5,880 nt of DNA from DAISJD01 sp036821645 (GCA_036821645.1 DAISJD010000163.1:1-5880); one strand, 5' to 3'; shown: positions 1 to 5,880, counted from the first letter of the stretch. Numbers and translations: made by a program. The notes: generated from the letters alone by a model not told the origin.

Positions 1-24
1 TGCGGGGCGAGAGAGAGGGGCGGG

Positions 25-1602
25 TTATGCCGTGGGCGGCGTCGGCGCTGCGGCATTGACGGCACGGCCCGATGCCGGGCGCATCGTCGGAAAGGCAATG
101 ACGTCGCGGATCGTCGTGCTGTTGGTCAGCATCATCACGAGACGATCGATCCCGACGCCGAGGCCGCCTGTCGGCGGCAACCCATATTCAAGCGCCGTGA
201 TGAAATCGACATCCATTTGCTGCGCTTCGTCGTCGCCACGTTCACGCAGCAGCATTTGCCCTTCAAACCGCTCGAACTGATCGATGGGATCGCTCAATTC
301 CGAAAAGGCGTTGGCGAGTTCGATGCCGTTCACATAGGTCTCGAACCGCTCGGTCAGGCGCGGATCATGGCGATGGACCTTGGCAAGCGGTGAGATGTCG
401 CGCGGCATGTCGGTGACATGGGTCGGCTGAATGAGCGTGCCCTCGACATGGTCGCCGAAGACCGCTTCGAGCGCTTGGCCCCAATTGGCGTGATCATCCA
501 GTTTAGAGCCCAGTTTTCGCGCGGCCGTGCGGGCCTCCGCCTCGTCCAACGCCAGAAAATCGATGCCGGTCTGATCCGCAACGAGTTCAGCCATGGAGCG
601 GCGCCGGAACGGGCCAGCAAAGCTGATGACGACCTCACCATAAGTCACGTCGGTCGATCCGGTCACGGTGAGGGCCAGATGCTGAAACAGATCTTCGACC
701 AAAGCCATCATATCCGTGTAGTCGGCATAGGCCTGATACAGTTCCATGGTGGTGAATTCGGGATTGTGGCGGGGCGAAATCCCTTCGTTGCGAAAACAGC
801 GATTGATCTCGAACACTTTGTCGGCAAGCCCGCCCACGATCAGTTGTTTCAGGTAGAGTTCCGGTGCGATGCGTAGGAACAGTTCCATGTCGAGGGCATT
901 GTGATGGGTCTTGAACGGTTTTGCCGATGCCCCGCCGGAAATCGGGTGCAACATCGGCGTTTCCACTTCAAGAAAGCCGCGTTCGATCATAAAACCCCGC
1001 ATCGCCGCCAAGATCTGACTGCGTTTGCGCAGCACGTCGCGGCTGTCGGGATTCATGATAAGGTCGAGATAGCGCTGACGGTAGCGCGTTTCGACATCGG
1101 TGAGGCCGTGATATTTTTCCGGCAACGGCAAAAGCGTCTTGGTTAAAAGCTCGACCGTCGCGGCATTGACGGTCAATTCACCGCGTGGGGTGCGCCGAAT
1201 GAGGCCGGTGACACCGATGAGATCGCCCAAATCCAACAGGCGCACGATGGCGAGGTTGGTTTCGTCCAGAAAATCCTTGTGGCAAAAGACTTGGATTTTC
1301 CCGCTTGAATCGACGAGATCGATGAACAGCCCGGAATTGCGGATGGCCCGAATGCGTCCTGCTACCTTGGCGACGGTCTCGCTCGTCTCGCCGGCCACAA
1401 GCCCGGCGAACGCGGCCTCGATCTGGGCCGCGTCGGTCGTGGCGTCGAAGCGATAGGCATAGGGATTGACGCCGAGGGCGCGCAAAGCGGCCAGTTTCTC
1501 GACCCTGGCCCGGCGGAATTGATTTTCAGCGGCGGATGCCCGATAAAGTGTGGCGGCATCTGGGATTGCAGTATCGGTGACGGGCGAGGGCGGCAGGGAC
1601 AT
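25..1602 (-). CDS. lysS: Lysine--tRNA ligase, class II (LysRS)
   Basis: This cytoplasmic enzyme charges tRNA(Lys) with lysine using ATP. The product is 525 residues, close to the usual size of about 500. After a roughly 60-residue N-terminal part comes an OB-fold anticodon-binding domain (about residues 80-155), then the class II catalytic core: motif 1 around 209-218 (GFLEVETPML), motif 2 at 270-283 (FRNEGISPRHNPEF) and motif 3 at 480-492 (GLGVGIDRLVMML). The conserved ELANAFSELSDP stretch lies at about 428-439. All motifs are intact. I chose the ATG at 1602 because GGAG lies nine bases before it. An in-frame TTG at 1650 would add 16 residues, but those residues fall inside a strong leader hairpin and do not look like a LysRS N-terminus. 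The C-terminus ends in an Ala/Pro/Thr-rich tail. The gene is transcribed away from the lipoprotein gene. Many alphaproteobacteria use the unrelated class I LysRS instead, so the class II form is mildly informative about lineage. Confidence 0.97.
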   Translation of the reverse strand: MSLPPSPVTDTAIPDAATLYRASAAENQFRRARVEKLAALRALGVNPYAYRFDATTDAAQIEAAFAGLVAGETSETVAKVAGRIRAIRNSGLFIDLVDSSGKIQVFCHKDFLDETNLAIVRLLDLGDLIGVTGLIRRTPRGELTVNAATVELLTKTLLPLPEKYHGLTDVETRYRQRYLDLIMNPDSRDVLRKRSQILAAMRGFMIERGFLEVETPMLHPISGGASAKPFKTHHNALDMELFLRIAPELYLKQLIVGGLADKVFEINRCFRNEGISPRHNPEFTTMELYQAYADYTDMMALVEDLFQHLALTVTGSTDVTYGEVVISFAGPFRRRSMAELVADQTGIDFLALDEAEARTAARKLGSKLDDHANWGQALEAVFGDHVEGTLIQPTHVTDMPRDISPLAKVHRHDPRLTERFETYVNGIELANAFSELSDPIDQFERFEGQMLLRERGDDEAQQMDVDFITALEYGLPPTGGLGVGIDRLVMMLTNSTTIRDVIAFPTMRPASGRAVNAAAPTPPTA

Positions 1603-1615
1603 GGATCGTGGCTCC

Positions 1616-1661
1616 GGGCAAGGGGCAAACCTTGAAATAACGTCTCTCAAGGTTCTTGCCC
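1616..1661 (-). promoter_or_regulatory. Inverted-repeat structure in the lysS 5' leader
   Basis: Just upstream of the lysS start there is a perfect 8-base inverted repeat (AACCTTGA at 1628-1635, TCAAGGTT at 1647-1654) around an 11-base loop. The base of this stem can be extended in two ways. CTTGCCC at 1655-1661 pairs perfectly over 7 bases with GGGCAAG at 1616-1622, directly next to the lysS Shine-Dalgarno GGAG. Alternatively, TGCCC (1657-1661) pairs with GGGCA (1623-1627) with a two-base bulge. No T-run follows in the lysS direction, so it is not a simple terminator. I infer a leader RNA structure that could influence ribosome access to lysS. No promoter is clearly visible upstream, so whether the whole hairpin is transcribed is not shown. 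Confidence 0.4.
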
Positions 1662-1840
1662 GCTAATTGCGCGAGATGCAAGAGGAGTGGGCGGGATGGC
1701 TGGGTCGAAGAATTGGGCGGGCGGCCCGGCATGATGCCTTCAGATCGTTGGTCCTGTTCTGCCATTGGCCCAGTAAAAGCGCCGTGCCAGTATGAAACGA
1801 GTGACAAAAAATGCAGCCCGTTGCAGGATGGGGCGGTTTT

Positions 1841-1847
1841 AAGGCGG
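1841..1847 (+). promoter_or_regulatory. Ribosome binding site deciding the lipoprotein start
   Basis: AAGGCGG lies 11 bases before the ATG at 1859 and 29 bases before the ATG at 1877. It therefore favours the 1859 start. The match to the consensus is good but not perfect and the spacing is slightly long. Confidence 0.45.
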
Positions 1848-1858
1848 ATAGTGCTGCG

Positions 1859-2794
1859 ATGGACCGGGCAATCGTGATGAGACGCAAGCTATATCGGATT
1901 GGTATCATGGCAGGGGCCAGCCTTTTATTGGCGGCTTGTGCGGGGGTTCCGGCCCCCCCGGAAACCGCCCGTGCGCCCGGCCCGCGCGATCCCGATTTCT
2001 GTGTCCAGGAAAAGCAAGGCTTTACGGCGGCCGTGCAGATGTTACAAGCCGGGGCCGATGGTGGGGTCGATCGTGCGCCGTCGGAAGACCTGCCGCACTT
2101 GGCAAGCCGCATTGCCGGGGAATCCGATCGGATCGTCCAAGCCATCGATCGACTGAGCGGCAGTCTTGCCGCCTTAAAGGCGTGCCGGGCGATGGCGGCC
2201 CAAAAAGCCGGATCTTCCACCGCGGGTACGCAGGCCTCGTTAGAGGCCATGACCCCGGCCGAGGTTGATGCGGCCAAGGCGGTTCTAGGCCCCTTGGCCC
2301 GGCGGGAGGCTGCTTTGCGCACCGCCGTGGAACAGGCGGCGGCCAACTCCGCCTTGAAAGATTTTGCATCTCAGAACCCGGCCGGGCGGCTCGAACAGCC
2401 TTACATCGCTCTCAATACCGCTGCCATTCATATAAAGCCCGCCAACGATGCCCCGGTCTTGGCGCAATTGCGCAAAGGTCAGCGGGTTTTGAATGTGCCG
2501 GATGCCGACGCACCGCCGGGTTGGGTCCATCTTGCCCTCAATGACGGCACGAGCGGGTATGTCGAGGCCCCGAGTTTAAAGCCGGTACAGCCCAATCCGG
2601 TGGCGGTTCAGGCCATGGTCCGTCGGCAACAGCGTGCAATCGGGCAAGATCCGGTCATGGCCGCCCTGTTCGCCACCCGAGAAGTGTTGCCGCGTAAACG
2701 CGAAGCCTTGAGCGATCTGATTGCCCGCACACTGTCCGGGACGGCCGGATCCTTGGCCTTCAACGAGACGTCTGAGCGGACCCTATCCCGGTGA
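1859..2794 (+). CDS. SH3-domain lipoprotein, function unknown
   Basis: The product is a 311-residue envelope lipoprotein. A basic start and hydrophobic segment (about residues 8-26) end in a lipobox, Leu-Ala-Ala-Cys at 24-27. The protein should be cleaved by signal peptidase II, lipidated on Cys27 and anchored to a membrane facing the periplasm. Residues 30-45 are a Pro/Ala-rich linker. Residues 48-170 look mostly helical, with two further cysteines at 48 and 109. Residues about 182-243 resemble a bacterial SH3 (SH3b) domain, with a typical GWVHLALNDGTSGYVEA end. Such domains often bind cell-wall peptides or proteins. A charged helical tail follows. The 1859 start is chosen for its ribosome binding site; ATG 1877 would give a shorter signal peptide and the same mature protein. 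The frame is also open back to 1811. The stop overlaps the start of the channel gene by four bases, which suggests one operon and linked translation. I do not recognise a named family for the whole protein. Confidence 0.85.
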   Translation: MDRAIVMRRKLYRIGIMAGASLLLAACAGVPAPPETARAPGPRDPDFCVQEKQGFTAAVQMLQAGADGGVDRAPSEDLPHLASRIAGESDRIVQAIDRLSGSLAALKACRAMAAQKAGSSTAGTQASLEAMTPAEVDAAKAVLGPLARREAALRTAVEQAAANSALKDFASQNPAGRLEQPYIALNTAAIHIKPANDAPVLAQLRKGQRVLNVPDADAPPGWVHLALNDGTSGYVEAPSLKPVQPNPVAVQAMVRRQQRAIGQDPVMAALFATREVLPRKREALSDLIARTLSGTAGSLAFNETSERTLSR

Positions 2795-3693
2795 CGGGTC
2801 GGCGCTATCGGTGTCCGCGCCCGGATCACTGGCGGCGCAGTGGGCCGCCATCCGCCCGGTCCGGCGATCTTCAGATCGAACGGGTCGGGTTTCGCCAAGA
2901 GGGGCTGCGCGATCTCTATCACGGGCTGATGGTGATTTCGATCCCGGCACTCCTGCTGCTGCTGGCATTCAGCTATCTTGCGGTCAATGCCCTGTTTGCG
3001 GGTATCTACCTGCTGTTCGACGGGGCGATTGCCAATGCGCGGCCGGGATCGTTTGAAGATGCTTTTTTCTTCAGCGTTCAGACCATGGCGACGATCGGCT
3101 ACGGCGTTTTGTCGCCCCAGACCCTGGCCGGCAATATCCTGGTGACGATTGAAACCGTGATCGGCATGTTGACCTTGGCCTTGTCGACCGGTGTTTTGTT
3201 CGCCCGCGTCTCGCGCCCGACGGCCCGCATGACCTTCAGCCGGGTCGCCGTGATCGGTACGTTCAACGGCAGACCGACTTTGATGCTGCGGGTGGCCAAT
3301 CGGCGGCGTAATCAGATCGTCGAAGCCCAAATGTCGTTGGCGGTCCTGCGCGAGGAAACGACCCTCGAAGGGCTGCGAATGCGGCGATTTCACGATCTGA
3401 CCCTGGCGCGAAACCGCACGCCGGTTTTTGCGCTCACCTGGATGGTCTTGCATCATATCGACGAGGAAAGCCCGCTTTACGGGGTCGATTCTGCGCAATT
3501 CGCTGCGGGCAATATGGCCATCGTCTGTGCCATTACCGGGCTTGACGAAACATTTATGCAGATGGTCCATACCCGCCATACCTACGGGCCGGGGGATTTG
3601 CGCTGGCGTACCCGATTCGTCGATATCATCGGCGAGCGGGCCGATGGCAGGCGCGTCATCGATTACACCCGGTTTCATGATACGGTGGATTGA
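2791..3693 (+). CDS. KirBac-type inward-rectifier potassium channel
   Basis: The product is a 300-residue subunit of a tetrameric inner-membrane potassium channel. An amphipathic slide helix (about 36-47) leads into TM1 (about 48-74). The pore helix and selectivity filter follow, with TIGYG at 101-105, then TM2 (about 114-139). From about 140 to the end is the cytoplasmic immunoglobulin-like Kir domain, including RPTLMLRVAN (161-170) and RRFHDLTLAR (198-207). From memory, the segment NARPGSF.DAFFFSVQTMATIGYG is almost the same as in Magnetospirillum KirBac3.1, which has about the same length. The start is GTG 2791: an in-frame stop at 2773-2775 rules out anything longer, and no ATG, GTG or TTG follows before TM1. 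The only ribosome-binding signal is a weak GAGCGGA at 2774-2780, consistent with coupling to the preceding gene. The first 25 residues are rich in Arg, Pro and Trp and look poorly conserved. The protein should move K+ down its gradient; its gating signal cannot be read from sequence. Confidence 0.95.
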   Translation: MTGRRYRCPRPDHWRRSGPPSARSGDLQIERVGFRQEGLRDLYHGLMVISIPALLLLLAFSYLAVNALFAGIYLLFDGAIANARPGSFEDAFFFSVQTMATIGYGVLSPQTLAGNILVTIETVIGMLTLALSTGVLFARVSRPTARMTFSRVAVIGTFNGRPTLMLRVANRRRNQIVEAQMSLAVLREETTLEGLRMRRFHDLTLARNRTPVFALTWMVLHHIDEESPLYGVDSAQFAAGNMAIVCAITGLDETFMQMVHTRHTYGPGDLRWRTRFVDIIGERADGRRVIDYTRFHDTVD

Positions 3694-3698
3694 TTGCG

Positions 3699-3731
3699 GG
3701 TCCGGTTCCTGTAAAAGTGCTGGCCTTTTTT
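3699..3731 (+). terminator. Weak possible terminator after the channel gene
   Basis: Five bases after the channel stop, GG-T-CCGG (3699-3705) can pair with CTGGCC (3720-3725), giving six pairs with one bulged T and one G-T pair around a 14-base loop. Six T residues follow (3726-3731). The placement is right for the end of the lipoprotein-channel operon, but the stem is short, so read-through into panC is likely. Confidence 0.35.
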
Positions 3732-3775
3732 CGTGGCAGGGCGATGCGCCGTTGCCGAAATGCGAGTGGGTGGCC

Positions 3776-4660
3776 ATGTCCCAAGTGATGACGCCGTGCG
3801 ATGATCCGGCGGTGCCGGTTTTGCGAAGCCGCGACGATCTGCGTGCCCTGGTGCGCGATTGGCGCAAGGAGGGATACCGGATCGGTCTCGTGCCTACGAT
3901 GGGCGCGCTTCACGCCGGGCACATGGCCTTGGTCCGGGCCGCCCTTGCGGCGGGCGAGCGGGTTATCGTCAGTATTTTCGTCAATCCGACGCAATTTGGC
4001 CCAAACGAAGATTTCGCATCATATCCGCGTCAAGAGGTGCTGGATTGTGCGCTTGCGGCTGAAACCGGCGCTCATGCGGTCTGGGCCCCGTCGGCGGCCG
4101 AGATGTATCCGCCGTTTTTTTCGACCCATGTCGCGGTCGATGATTTGACCGACCATCTCTGCGGCCCGATGCGTCCGGGACATTTCGTGGGTGTTGCGAC
4201 CATCGTTACCAAATTATTGCTGCAAACCTTACCCGATAGCGCTTATTTCGGGGAAAAAGATTATCAACAACTTCAGGTCATCAAACGCCTTGCAACCGAT
4301 CTTGATCTTCCGGTCAACATCGTGGGCGTGCCCACCGTCCGAGAGGCCGATGGGCTCGCCCTATCGTCACGCAATGCCTATCTCAGTGCTGATGAACGCA
4401 AGAAGGCGGCTCTCCTGCCGCAAATCATGCGCGAAACTGTGGCCGCGGCCGAAGGCGGTCTTGCCAGTTTGCCTGAACTTGTTCGGGCGGCCCACCGCGC
4501 CTTGGGCGAGGCTGGTTTTGGCCCGATCGATTATCTGTGTTTTTGCGACGCCGAACGGCTGGTCCCAGTCCATCAGGTGGGGCGGGCGACCCGTCTGTTC
4601 GTGGCGGCGCGCCTCGGGCGGACCCGGCTTATCGACAATTGGCCCGTTGGACCTCTGTGA
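3776..4660 (+). CDS. panC: Pantothenate synthetase (pantoate--beta-alanine ligase)
   Basis: This cytoplasmic enzyme joins pantoate and beta-alanine using ATP, releasing AMP and pyrophosphate. It is the last step of vitamin B5 synthesis, leading to coenzyme A. The product is 294 residues against about 280 in well-known homologues. The HIGH-like nucleotide-binding motif is at 40-49 (PTMGALHAGH). SIFVNPTQFGPNEDF (66-80), GPMRPGHFVGVATIVTKL (130-147) and YFGEKDYQQLQVIKR (157-171) carry substrate and ATP contacts. The KMSKS-equivalent loop is GLALSSRNAYLS (193-204). All are intact. The ATG at 3776 is chosen because GAGTGGG lies shortly upstream; an in-frame GTG at 3785 and ATG at 3788 are close alternatives that do not affect the domain. 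The reading frame is open far upstream but overlaps the channel gene there and is not coding. panB and panD are not in view. The gap to the channel gene is 82 bases, so panC may have its own promoter or depend on read-through. Confidence 0.97.
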   Translation: MSQVMTPCDDPAVPVLRSRDDLRALVRDWRKEGYRIGLVPTMGALHAGHMALVRAALAAGERVIVSIFVNPTQFGPNEDFASYPRQEVLDCALAAETGAHAVWAPSAAEMYPPFFSTHVAVDDLTDHLCGPMRPGHFVGVATIVTKLLLQTLPDSAYFGEKDYQQLQVIKRLATDLDLPVNIVGVPTVREADGLALSSRNAYLSADERKKAALLPQIMRETVAAAEGGLASLPELVRAAHRALGEAGFGPIDYLCFCDAERLVPVHQVGRATRLFVAARLGRTRLIDNWPVGPL

Positions 4661-4685
4661 CGGCTCAACCGCACGATCGCCTCCC

Positions 4686-4741
4686 AAAAAAGACCCATTC
4701 TCATGCCGCGTGGGGGGATCGTCCGTAGAGAGAGAATGGGT
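4686..4741 (-). terminator. Hairpin with T-run, minus-strand terminator
   Basis: A perfect 10-base inverted repeat (ACCCATTCTC at 4693-4702, GAGAATGGGT at 4732-4741) encloses a 29-base loop. Read on the minus strand, the stem is followed after one C by six T residues (A6 at 4686-4691). On the plus strand no T-run follows. It should stop minus-strand transcription coming from the small gene to the right before it enters panC. The large loop makes it less certain. Confidence 0.5.
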
Positions 4742-4801
4742 GGGCCATCAGGCGAACAGGGGCATGCCGGTCAAGGACAGGGGGCGGTAGTTTAAAAGCG
4801 G

Positions 4802-4836
4802 CGTTTGTCGGGAGAGCCGACAGACGTCTCTCTTTT
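4802..4836 (+). terminator. Hairpin terminator between convergent genes
   Basis: CGTTTGTCGG (4802-4811) pairs with CCGACAGACG (4817-4826) over ten positions with one G-T pair, around the five-base loop GAGAG. On the plus strand it is followed by TCTCTCTTTT (4827-4836), a reasonable stop signal for panC transcripts. On the minus strand it lies a few bases past the stop of the 72-residue gene and is followed, after a short GC stretch, by TTTT (4794-4797), so it may also act in that direction. Confidence 0.55.
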
Positions 4837-5053
4837 ACGCATGGGCGGCAACTTTATGGGCGGCGGCCGTGCGCCGATGAACGGCGGGGGTAGCCGCGAT
4901 TTCCTGACTTTGTAACAGGTGAAGCTCGTTCAGGGACCGTTGGAGGGCGCGCAACTCGTCCCGGTCTTCGCGATCCGTTATGTCCAGATAACTGATCTTG
5001 ATTTCGACCAGATCGATCAGGGTTTCGATCGAGCGCGGGGAGAGTTGGGCCAT
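4835..5053 (-). CDS. Small helical protein of unknown function (72 aa)
   Basis: This short gene is better supported than most ORFs of its size. AGGAGA (5059-5064) lies five bases before its ATG, and hairpin terminators follow directly after its stop. The product has an N-terminal part rich in Leu, Ile, Asp and Glu (residues 5-50: LSPRSIETLIDLVEIKISYL, then DITDREDRDEL and a Leu-rich stretch). It looks like two helices joined near Asp27-Glu29, plausibly a helical hairpin or dimer. The last 20 residues are a basic Ala/His/Arg tail. There is no signal peptide, membrane segment or cysteine, so it is probably cytoplasmic. I recognise no named family; the first 50 residues look like a conserved domain, the tail does not. 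It converges on panC and is divergent from the membrane-protein gene. No confident promoter is visible, although the upstream DNA is AT-rich. Confidence 0.75.
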   Translation of the reverse strand: MAQLSPRSIETLIDLVEIKISYLDITDREDRDELRALQRSLNELHLLQSQEIAATPAVHRRTAAAHKVAAHA

Positions 5054-5058
5054 GATGA

Positions 5059-5090
5059 TCTCCTGTCTTTTTGTCGGACTGAATTGTCCG
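5059..5090 (-). promoter_or_regulatory. Ribosome binding site and small palindrome before the 72-aa gene
   Basis: AGGAGA (5059-5064) is a near-consensus ribosome binding site that fixes the start at 5053. Just upstream, CGGAC (5075-5079) and GTCCG (5086-5090) form an inverted repeat with a six-base spacer. It could be a leader hairpin or a protein-binding half-site pair. The ribosome binding site is clear; a role for the palindrome is a guess. Confidence 0.5.
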
Positions 5091-5326
5091 TTGATCTGAA
5101 ATTACGGCCAGGGGTGTTAAAAAAATGTCTCCTATGTGACGAGAGTTGTTTTTTTTACAAATTTTTTGATGAAGCGCACGGCCCCAAACACACGGCATGG
5201 ATGGCTGGGGCGGATGCGATTGGATCGTTTTGACCGCCGATAGGAAATGGATGTGAAAAAAACCGGAAAATGACGGGAAACAATTATGGCAAAATTGCAT
5301 TTCCAGTATGATTTCATTAGGAATTG
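5091..5326. other. AT-rich non-coding intergenic region
   Basis: Taken with the neighbouring leader sequences, nearly 390 bases (5054-5442) lie between the 72-aa gene and the membrane-protein gene without a confident gene. The stretch is clearly richer in A and T than the rest of the window and holds homopolymer runs: A7 near 5119-5125, T8 near 5149-5156 and T6 at 5162-5167. It probably carries divergent promoters. On the minus strand TTGTAA (complement of 5155-5160) could be a -35 box, but no good -10 follows. On the plus strand TTGACC (5230-5235) is -35-like, again without a convincing -10. I see no tRNA, riboswitch or repeat array here. Confidence 0.5.
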
Positions 5327-5446
5327 ATGATTATCTTCATCCCCAACGGGAACGGCGGTTCGCCTTGGGTGATGCGCACAGACTGTCGTTCCTGCCGTCG
5401 GTACCCAATTGCTGTCCGGGCTTATCAAGGTAATCAGCCATTGTGA
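5327..5446 (+). CDS. Possible 39-residue upstream ORF
   Basis: An ATG at 5327 with AGGA at 5319-5322 opens a 39-codon frame whose TGA (5444-5446) overlaps the GTG start of the membrane protein gene in a GTGA junction. The peptide begins MIIFIPNGNGG, contains a CxxC pair at residues 20 and 23 within an Arg-rich stretch, and ends GNQPL. It has no recognisable domain. If translated, it may deliver ribosomes to the next start, in the same way as the lipoprotein-channel junction. It could equally be a chance frame, since it is short and the spacing of the AGGA is tight. Confidence 0.3.
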   Translation: MIIFIPNGNGGSPWVMRTDCRSCRRYPIAVRAYQGNQPL

Positions 5447-5877
5447 GTGAAACCTCTGCCGCCGTACCTCCACCGCTTCAATCCCAATCGTCGAGATCAG
5501 GGTTGTTGATGCATTTTTTGAGTATTGGACAGATCGCTCTCCTGGTCTGGGTCGGGCAGTTTATTCCTTTTTTCTTTATAAATTTTTCTTTTAACATATC
5601 AACGACACCTATTTTGGCTGCATCATTTGTCTTGGCGGTGTACTGGTCTTGGCAATTAGAGAGAATATTAATTAAGGAATCGGGACATATCGGAACCCGA
5701 TCGGGGGGGCTGCTTGGTCTTGGACTGGTGCTTGTCCATGGGGTCGCCCTCTTAGGTGTCATCCCGATCGATGGGATATCGTCCGGGATCGGCGTCGCAG
5801 AAGGGGCCGCCCTGATCGCAGCCTGCCTGATGGCGGGTGCCGTGGGGGCCGCTCTTGGGTGGGCCGGTGGATTATAG
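5443..5877 (+). CDS. Four-helix membrane protein of unknown function
   Basis: The product is 144 residues, with a polar Ser/Pro-rich N-terminus (1-22) followed by four likely membrane helices at about 25-48, 55-72, 88-108 and 116-140. The loop between helices 2 and 3 is charged (LERILIKESGHIGTRSGG); the third and fourth helices are Gly/Ala-rich. It should sit in the inner membrane. I recognise no family and see no catalytic motif. Two starts are possible: GTG 5443, supported by the GTGA overlap with the upstream ORF and a distant AAGG, and ATG 5509, which has AGGG six bases before it and begins just before helix 1. Codon use is uneven: the first two helices and the following loop use ATA, TTA and AGA codons, rare elsewhere in the window, whereas the last third is GC-rich. 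The frame closes with TAG just before the window edge, so the gene is complete; what follows is not visible. Confidence 0.7.
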   Translation: MSETSAAVPPPLQSQSSRSGLLMHFLSIGQIALLVWVGQFIPFFFINFSFNISTTPILAASFVLAVYWSWQLERILIKESGHIGTRSGGLLGLGLVLVHGVALLGVIPIDGISSGIGVAEGAALIAACLMAGAVGAALGWAGGL

Positions 5878-5880
5878 AAG

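Noticed and set aside
418..876. 152-codon plus-strand frame inside lysS
   Set aside because: Antisense shadow of the conserved LysRS catalytic core.
1603..1650. TTG start at 1650 for lysS
   Set aside because: The ATG at 1602 has a good Shine-Dalgarno; the extension overlaps the leader hairpin and is not LysRS-like.
1728..1738. Palindrome GGCAT-G-ATGCC in the lysS/lipoprotein intergenic region
   Set aside because: It is short, has a one-base centre and is alone, so chance in GC-rich DNA is enough to explain it.
3428..3775. Upstream extension of the panC frame
   Set aside because: The added 116 residues lie out of frame within the channel gene and do not resemble any part of PanC; ATG 3776 fits the family length.
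2608..3867. A 419-codon open frame on the minus strand across the channel gene
   Set aside because: It lies antisense to a clear KirBac gene, its translation is dominated by Arg, Gln, His and Asp with no domain, and it is the expected mirror frame of GC-rich coding DNA.
4191..4790. 199-codon plus-strand frame overlapping panC
   Set aside because: Out-of-frame shadow of panC that runs on through the terminator region; its translation has no recognisable features.
5287..5300. Sigma-54-like TGGC...TTGC pair before the small ORFs
   Set aside because: GG and GC are separated by seven bases where a sigma-54 promoter needs ten.
5132..5473. 113-codon minus-strand frame in the AT-rich intergenic region
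   Set aside because: No good ribosome binding site, no domain, low-complexity ends coming from the homopolymer runs, and it overlaps the start of the membrane protein gene.

Overview
The window looks like chromosomal DNA of a GC-rich alphaproteobacterium, most likely a member of the Rhodospirillales. This rests on GC-rich coding regions, two ordinary housekeeping genes (lysS and panC), and a potassium channel whose pore and cytoplasmic segments closely resemble, as I remember it, the Magnetospirillum channel KirBac3.1. I cannot name the species. I see no insertion sequence, phage gene, CRISPR array, tRNA or rRNA.

Layout: lysS (class II lysyl-tRNA synthetase) fills the left quarter on the minus strand. 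Its 5' leader contains a strong inverted-repeat structure. A divergent intergenic region of about 250 bases separates it from a two-gene plus-strand unit: an SH3-domain lipoprotein followed by a KirBac inward-rectifier potassium channel. The two genes overlap by four bases (GTGA), so they are probably translated in a coupled way. A weak terminator-like hairpin lies just after the channel gene, and panC (pantothenate synthetase) follows on the same strand.

Beyond panC are two hairpins that probably end converging transcription from panC and from a small minus-strand gene. That gene encodes a 72-residue, apparently helical protein of unknown function behind a very good ribosome binding site. 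An AT-rich non-coding stretch of about 270 bases follows. The window ends with a possible 39-residue upstream ORF that overlaps, again by GTGA, a 144-residue four-helix membrane protein of unknown function whose codon use is partly atypical.

No single pathway joins these genes. lysS serves translation and panC serves coenzyme A synthesis. The only pair with a likely shared job is the SH3 lipoprotein and the potassium channel, which would put an envelope-anchored wall- or protein-binding module beside an inner-membrane potassium conductance. I found no strong case for a wholly new system. The lipoprotein-channel pair, the lysS leader structure and the overlapping small ORFs before the membrane protein are the parts most worth a second look.
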